The notes under the pieces are model-generated. The model ran no database searches, was not told the DNA's origin, and saw nothing but the letters and a program-made list of their open reading frames with translations. This document shows positions 60,329-64,000 of a DNA stretch of 64,000 nt, piece after piece (position 1 is the stretch's first letter; each line of letters begins with the position of its first letter). The DNA is from Cellulosimicrobium cellulans (lineage in GTDB: Bacteria; Actinomycetota; Actinomycetes; Actinomycetales; Cellulomonadaceae): positions 1 to 64,000 of the forward strand of contig NZ_JAFGYF010000009.1 in the NCBI RefSeq assembly GCF_016921195.1, written 5' to 3'. A program made the position numbers and the translations under genes.

Positions 60329-61567
60329 TCACGTGTCCCACGGTAGCCGGACGTCGAGCACGAATCCCTCGTCCCGTGCCCCGGCGTCGAGGGTGCCGCC
60401 GAGCAGGTCGACGCGCTCGCGCAGCCCGACGAGCCCGGTACCGGTCCCTTCGCCGGTCGCCCCTCCCACGGCGCCGCCGACCGTCACGAGGCGCGGGCCG
60501 CCGTCGGACACCGTGACGCGCACCTCGCCGGCCCGCACGGCGACCCGCAGGGCGACGGGACCGCCCGGCGCGTGCCGGCGGGCGTTCGTCAGCCCCTCCT
60601 GCGCGACGCGGAACGCCGCGACCTCGACCGACCGCGGCACGTCCGCCGACCCCGACCGTTCGTAGACGACGTCGCCGCCCGCCTCGCGCGCCTCGGCGAC
60701 GAGGCGGTCGAGGTCGTCGAGCGTGGGCTGGGGCGCGGGGGCACCGCCCTCGACGTCGTCGGGGTCCGCGCGCAGCACGCGCACGACGTCGCGCAGGTCG
60801 CCGAGCGCGGAGCTCACCGCGGCCCGGACCAGGCCCGCCGCGCGGGCGAGCCGCGCGGGGTCGGCGTCGGGGCGGTACTCGAGCGCGCAGGCCGTCGCGG
60901 CGAGGAGCGAGAGCCGGTGGGCGAGCGTGTCGTGCATCTCGCGGGCGATCCGCGTGCGCTCCGCGACCCGCGCCTCGGCGACGCGGCGCTCCTGCTCGGC
61001 CTCGGCGCGCCGGGCGCGGTCGCGCAGCGACCACATCAGCTGGGCCCGCGCCTGCCAGTACATCCCCCAGCCCAGCAGGGCCGCGTGCACCGCGAGGTCG
61101 CACAGGAGCCACCAGCCGAGCGGGAGCGCCTGCGGCCGCCGCAGCGCCTGCACGGCGTGGCCCAGGAAGCCGGCGACCGCGACCGGGACCGCCGTGCGCG
61201 CCGGGTACCAGCGCGCGACCTGCAGGGTCGCCACCGTCGAGGCGGGCGTCGCCGCGCCGGAGCACGCCGACAGCGACGCGAGGACCAGGGCGCCGAGCAC
61301 CGGGGCGTCGCGCGGGGACCGCGACCAGAGCAGGGGGAGGGCCGCGAGGGCCAGGACCCCGACGGCGACGTCGAGCGCGGGCTGCGCGCCAGGCTCGTCC
61401 TGGCCGACGATCCCGGCCGTCGCGGCCGCGGTGAGCGCCGCCACGGCGAACCACGCGACGGCGAACGCCAACCACGGGACCAGCGGGCGGTCCCCGTCAC
61501 GGCGGGCGGCGGCCGTCGCGAGGACGGGGCGCCCGGCGAGCGGAGGGCAGTCGGTCGGTGTGGTCAT
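60329..61567 (-). CDS. Sensor histidine kinase (HisKA_3/DesK-like)
   Basis: 412 residues. Five to six N-terminal spans lead to a HisKA_3 dimerisation domain with the phosphorylatable His near residue 213 (RTRIAREMHDTLAHRLSLLA). The ATPase domain has an N box VAQEGLTNARRHAPGG, a G1 box VTVSDGGPRL and GTGTGLVGLRERVDLLGG. It pairs with the response regulator downstream. The transmembrane part is not a known nitrate or oxygen sensor, so the signal is unknown. Confidence 0.95.
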   Translation of the reverse strand: MTTPTDCPPLAGRPVLATAAARRDGDRPLVPWLAFAVAWFAVAALTAAATAGIVGQDEPGAQPALDVAVGVLALAALPLLWSRSPRDAPVLGALVLASLSACSGAATPASTVATLQVARWYPARTAVPVAVAGFLGHAVQALRRPQALPLGWWLLCDLAVHAALLGWGMYWQARAQLMWSLRDRARRAEAEQERRVAEARVAERTRIAREMHDTLAHRLSLLAATACALEYRPDADPARLARAAGLVRAAVSSALGDLRDVVRVLRADPDDVEGGAPAPQPTLDDLDRLVAEAREAGGDVVYERSGSADVPRSVEVAAFRVAQEGLTNARRHAPGGPVALRVAVRAGEVRVTVSDGGPRLVTVGGAVGGATGEGTGTGLVGLRERVDLLGGTLDAGARDEGFVLDVRLPWDT

Positions 61568-61792
61568 GCTCCGGACGCTAGGACGCGGCGTGGCGGGCGA
61601 CCACCGACCAAGGTCGGGGGTCGAGGTCCGGCGGGAGGATCGGGGACGGGCGGGGGTCGGGACGGCCGTCGCCCTCCGGCCGGTGCGCAGGACGCGGCGT
61701 CGCCGCGAGCGTCAGAGACGTCGGCACCTCGCCGGCCGCGGCCCCATCCGCGTGAGCACGCGGCCCTCGTCGCGTGACGAAGGAGGAGTCCC

Positions 61793-62011
61793 ATGCCCAC
61801 GACGCCGACCGCCTCGAACGGCATCTCGAACGTCCCCCGCCACCCCGGCCCGTCCGTCGCGGCCGACGGGCCGCCGGTCCCGCGGGACGCCCGACTCCGC
61901 GTCCCCCGCTGGTCCGTGCCGCTCGTCGCCGCGGCCGTCGCCGCGGTGGTGCTCCTCGTCGTCGAGCACCTCGCCGTCGGCACGACCCTCGCGCTCGGCC
62001 TGCGCCGCTGA
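61793..62011 (+). CDS. Small single-span membrane protein, 72 aa
   Basis: The ATG has GAAGGAGGAG 4 bases upstream, a very strong ribosome binding site, in a 225-base gap otherwise without genes. A polar N-terminus is followed by one membrane span (SVPLVAAAVAAVVLLVVEHL) and a short GLRR tail. Function unknown. It is followed by the perfect inverted repeat at 62040-62098. Confidence 0.75.
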   Translation: MPTTPTASNGISNVPRHPGPSVAADGPPVPRDARLRVPRWSVPLVAAAVAAVVLLVVEHLAVGTTLALGLRR

Positions 62012-62039
62012 CCCTCCCTGCCCCTGGCACCTCGGTCCA

Positions 62040-62098
62040 GCCGAGCACGACGTTGCTGTCGTGATCCGCCGGATGACGACAGCAACGTCGTGCTCGGC
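62040..62098. terminator. Perfect 23-bp inverted repeat between convergent genes
   Basis: GCCGAGCACGACGTTGCTGT continues to CGT at 62062; its exact complement runs 62076-62098 around a 13-base loop. It stands between the 72-residue gene and the glycosidase gene, so a bidirectional terminator is the simplest reading. The arm is unusually long and perfect. Confidence 0.8.
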
Positions 62099-62145
62099 CG
62101 CGCGCCACGTCGTGGTTGAGCGTGCACGATCGCGAGCGGGTCGGG

Positions 62146-64000
62146 TCAGAAGCCCGAGTTGCCGCTCCCACGGTGCAGCGTGAAGCCCATGTCGTTGAGC
62201 AAGCCGCCGGAACCCGAACCCGACACCGTGGTGTTCGCGAACGACGCGCTGCCCGTCGCGTGGATCTCGATGCCGTGGGTCCCCGAGCCCGTGACGCTCA
62301 CCCGGTCGAAGCTGACCTGCTGGATCGACTTCTGCCAGGACATGAGCACGCCCGCGTAGGTGCTGTCGACGATCTCGACGTCCCGGACCACGATCGGCGC
62401 GTCGATCGCGTGCACGTCCGCGTAGATCCACAGCGCGCCGAGCTCCGCGGGCCAGTTGGGCTCACGGCTGCCGGTCCGGACGAGCGTGTTGCGCTGGACC
62501 GTCGTCGTCCCGCTGAACGGCACCCCGAAGCGCGTGCTGATCGCGATGCCGGCGGCGGCGTTGACCGTGTCCGCCACGACGTTGTCCTCGACCCGGTTGC
62601 CCGTCCCGCCGTACACCGCGAGGCCGTTGGCGAGCGCCGGCGCCTGCACGGTGTTGAACGCGAACACGCTGTTCGTCACCGGGCCGCCGTCGGACCACAT
62701 GGCGAGGGCGTCGTCGCCGGTGTTGCGGAACGTGGACTGCACGACGCGCGAGTTCGACACGTCGGTGCGGAAGTTCACGCCGTCCGCGTACGTGTCGCGC
62801 ACGCGCAGCCCGACGGCGAGCACGTCCCTCGACCCCGGTCGCACCCACAGCGCGACCTTGGTGTGCTGGACCCACACGTTCTGGATCAGCGTGTCGCTCG
62901 CGAAGTCGCCCTCGATCGCGGCCTGCGAGTTCGCGTCGTCACGGACTGTCGCGTCCCCGAGGATCGCCAGGTCGGCGATCGTGACGCCACCGCCCGTCCC
63001 GTAGAAGCCACCCTTGGAGCCGGTGCCCTGGAGCACCGAGTGCCACGGTCCGGCGCCGAGCACGGTGACGCCCTGGACCTGGACCGCGTCGTTGACGTGG
63101 AACGTCCCCGCCGGGATCCACACGGGAACGCCGGTGCTCCTCGCCTCGGCGACGGCGGCCCGGATCGCGGCGGTGTCGTCCCCACCGCCCGACGTCGCGC
63201 CGTGCGTCGTGATCGACACGGCGCCCGCGGGCGGCGTGAGCGGATCGGGGACGACCTCCGCCTCGACGAGGTCGACGTCGACGTACGGGACGGTCGCCGT
63301 GTCCTTGCGCAGCATGATGACGGTGCCGGCCGGGTGGTCGCCGATCGCGACGCGGAGCTCGTCGTAGTAGCGGTGCGGGCTGCCGAGCGAGGGGTCGTCG
63401 TGGAACGGATACTCGCCGTAGACCCACGCGTGCTTCGAGGTGAGCGTCGCGTCGGTGACCTTGGTGCCGTTCGCGTAGATCCCGAGCGAGGAGGTGAGCC
63501 CGCCACCCGCCGGGGCGTCGGGGATCGAGTAGCGCAGCACGAGCCCGCTCGCGGGCTTGGTCAACGTGATGCTGACCTGCTCACCCGTCGCGTCGAGCCG
63601 CACCGCGCGGCGCCCGCTCGACTCGGCCTGGACGGTTCCGTACGTGCGCGACGCCGCGAGGACGCTGCCGCTCGTCGAGCCCGCCTCGGCCTCGTACTGG
63701 GTGTACGGGGTCGTGGCTCCGCGCTCCGCGAGCGCGCTCTCGCCGGTCGCGACGAGGCTGTCGACCGCGACGTCCGCGCCCGACGTCGTCGCGCGCAGGG
63801 CGACGGTGTTGACGCCCGCGCGCAGCGGCACGGCCGCGGTCGCCGTGCGCCACCCGGAGCCGGACGACAGGGCGACCGTCCCCTCGGTGCGGCCGTTCAC
63901 CACGAGGCCGAGCGTCCGCGTCGACCCCGAGGTGTTCGCGAAGCGGACGGTGAGCGTCTGCGCCCCGGCCTCCTCCGCGGCCAGGGTCCGGACGACACGG
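62146..64000 (-). CDS. Secreted right-handed beta-helix glycosidase, GH87-like (5' end beyond window)
   Basis: About 618 residues are in the window and the frame is open at the edge. A carbohydrate-binding module (CBM6-like; RFANTSGSTRTLGLVVNG, LRAGVNTVALRATTSGADV) is followed by a second CBM35-like module (YTQYEAEAGSTSG, LRYSIPDAPAGGG). The C-terminal half is a pectate-lyase-type beta helix with VSITTHGATSGGGDDTAAIR, YADGVNFRTDVSNS and FRNTGDDALAMWSDGG. The paired DD and surrounding pattern match GH87 mycodextranase/alpha-1,3-glucanase enzymes. It would be secreted to degrade fungal or dental-type alpha-glucan. The signal peptide must lie outside the window. Confidence 0.85.
   Translation of the reverse strand, partial: RVVRTLAAEEAGAQTLTVRFANTSGSTRTLGLVVNGRTEGTVALSSGSGWRTATAAVPLRAGVNTVALRATTSGADVAVDSLVATGESALAERGATTPYTQYEAEAGSTSGSVLAASRTYGTVQAESSGRRAVRLDATGEQVSITLTKPASGLVLRYSIPDAPAGGGLTSSLGIYANGTKVTDATLTSKHAWVYGEYPFHDDPSLGSPHRYYDELRVAIGDHPAGTVIMLRKDTATVPYVDVDLVEAEVVPDPLTPPAGAVSITTHGATSGGGDDTAAIRAAVAEARSTGVPVWIPAGTFHVNDAVQVQGVTVLGAGPWHSVLQGTGSKGGFYGTGGGVTIADLAILGDATVRDDANSQAAIEGDFASDTLIQNVWVQHTKVALWVRPGSRDVLAVGLRVRDTYADGVNFRTDVSNSRVVQSTFRNTGDDALAMWSDGGPVTNSVFAFNTVQAPALANGLAVYGGTGNRVEDNVVADTVNAAAGIAISTRFGVPFSGTTTVQRNTLVRTGSREPNWPAELGALWIYADVHAIDAPIVVRDVEIVDSTYAGVLMSWQKSIQQVSFDRVSVTGSGTHGIEIHATGSASFANTTVSGSGSGGLLNDMGFTLHRGSGNSGF

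Noticed and set aside
59611-61567. NarX/NarL nitrate two-component system
   Set aside because: The response regulator is NarL-family by fold only; the kinase has a polytopic sensor without the NarX P-box or HAMP arrangement, and the pair lies about 14 kb from narK.

Overview
The window is high-GC DNA with dense, strongly strand-biased coding and frequent GTG starts and ATGA/GTGA stop-start overlaps. This points to an actinobacterium, probably Micrococcales of the Cellulomonadaceae/Promicromonosporaceae type (for example a Cellulosimicrobium relative). That placement is inference from gene content: ANTAR regulators, chaplin-like surface repeats, DUF4235/DUF6328 genes and a GH87-like beta-helix glycosidase. 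No rRNA, tRNA, CRISPR array, transposase or prophage gene was seen. I recognise 67 genes.

Layout. 0-16 kb holds housekeeping and accessory genes: acyl-CoA ligase, APC permease with a kinase-like phosphotransferase, a WXG100-calpain protease with a small partner gene, MOSC, DinB, DsbA/FrnE, AlkA-like glycosylase, RNase H, DedA, FKBP and a ferritin-VIT1 metal transporter. 16.4-19.1 kb encodes two repetitive secreted proteins: one rich in Pro-Val, and one with five chaplin-like repeats and an LATTG wall-sorting tail. 19.2-22 kb is a gluconate module (gntK-gntP with a divergent FCD regulator). 22-45 kb is dominated by molybdenum and nitrate respiration: an HTH-Mop regulator with modA and a ModB-ModC fusion, narGHJI, mog, the operon moeA-moaC-mobA-DUF6457-moaD, and narK. 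Three ANTAR-domain regulators and a short-chain dehydrogenase sit between the cofactor genes and narK. 45.5-49.6 kb holds a DUF1361 operon of membrane-anchored proteins and a self-regulated GntR/YtrA-type operon. 51.4-59.2 kb holds a MacB-like ABC exporter and a TPP-riboswitch-controlled thiamine ABC importer. 59.6-61.6 kb is a two-component system. The window ends inside a large secreted beta-helix enzyme.

Most unusual signals. (1) A family of tandem repeats with an exact 21-bp period occurs at five loci. At the four intergenic loci it lies just 3' of a stop codon, in the same orientation relative to the upstream gene. At the fifth it lies in frame inside narG. (2) A 113-bp element at the window start is repeated, inverted, at 43.9 kb with 7 mismatches and no gaps. 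The 43.9 kb copy is part of a 27-bp perfect hairpin in a roughly 500-bp structured region, bounded by inverted clusters of the 21-bp repeat, between two convergent genes. (3) A WXG100-calpain protease is followed 3 nt later by a small acidic protein of unknown function. (4) A 30-codon ORF with a consensus ribosome binding site overlaps the narG start.

The nitrate and molybdenum genes form a functional set: molybdate import and sensing, cofactor assembly, nitrate reductase and nitrate transport. moaA and moaE are not in this window and must be elsewhere if the pathway is complete.
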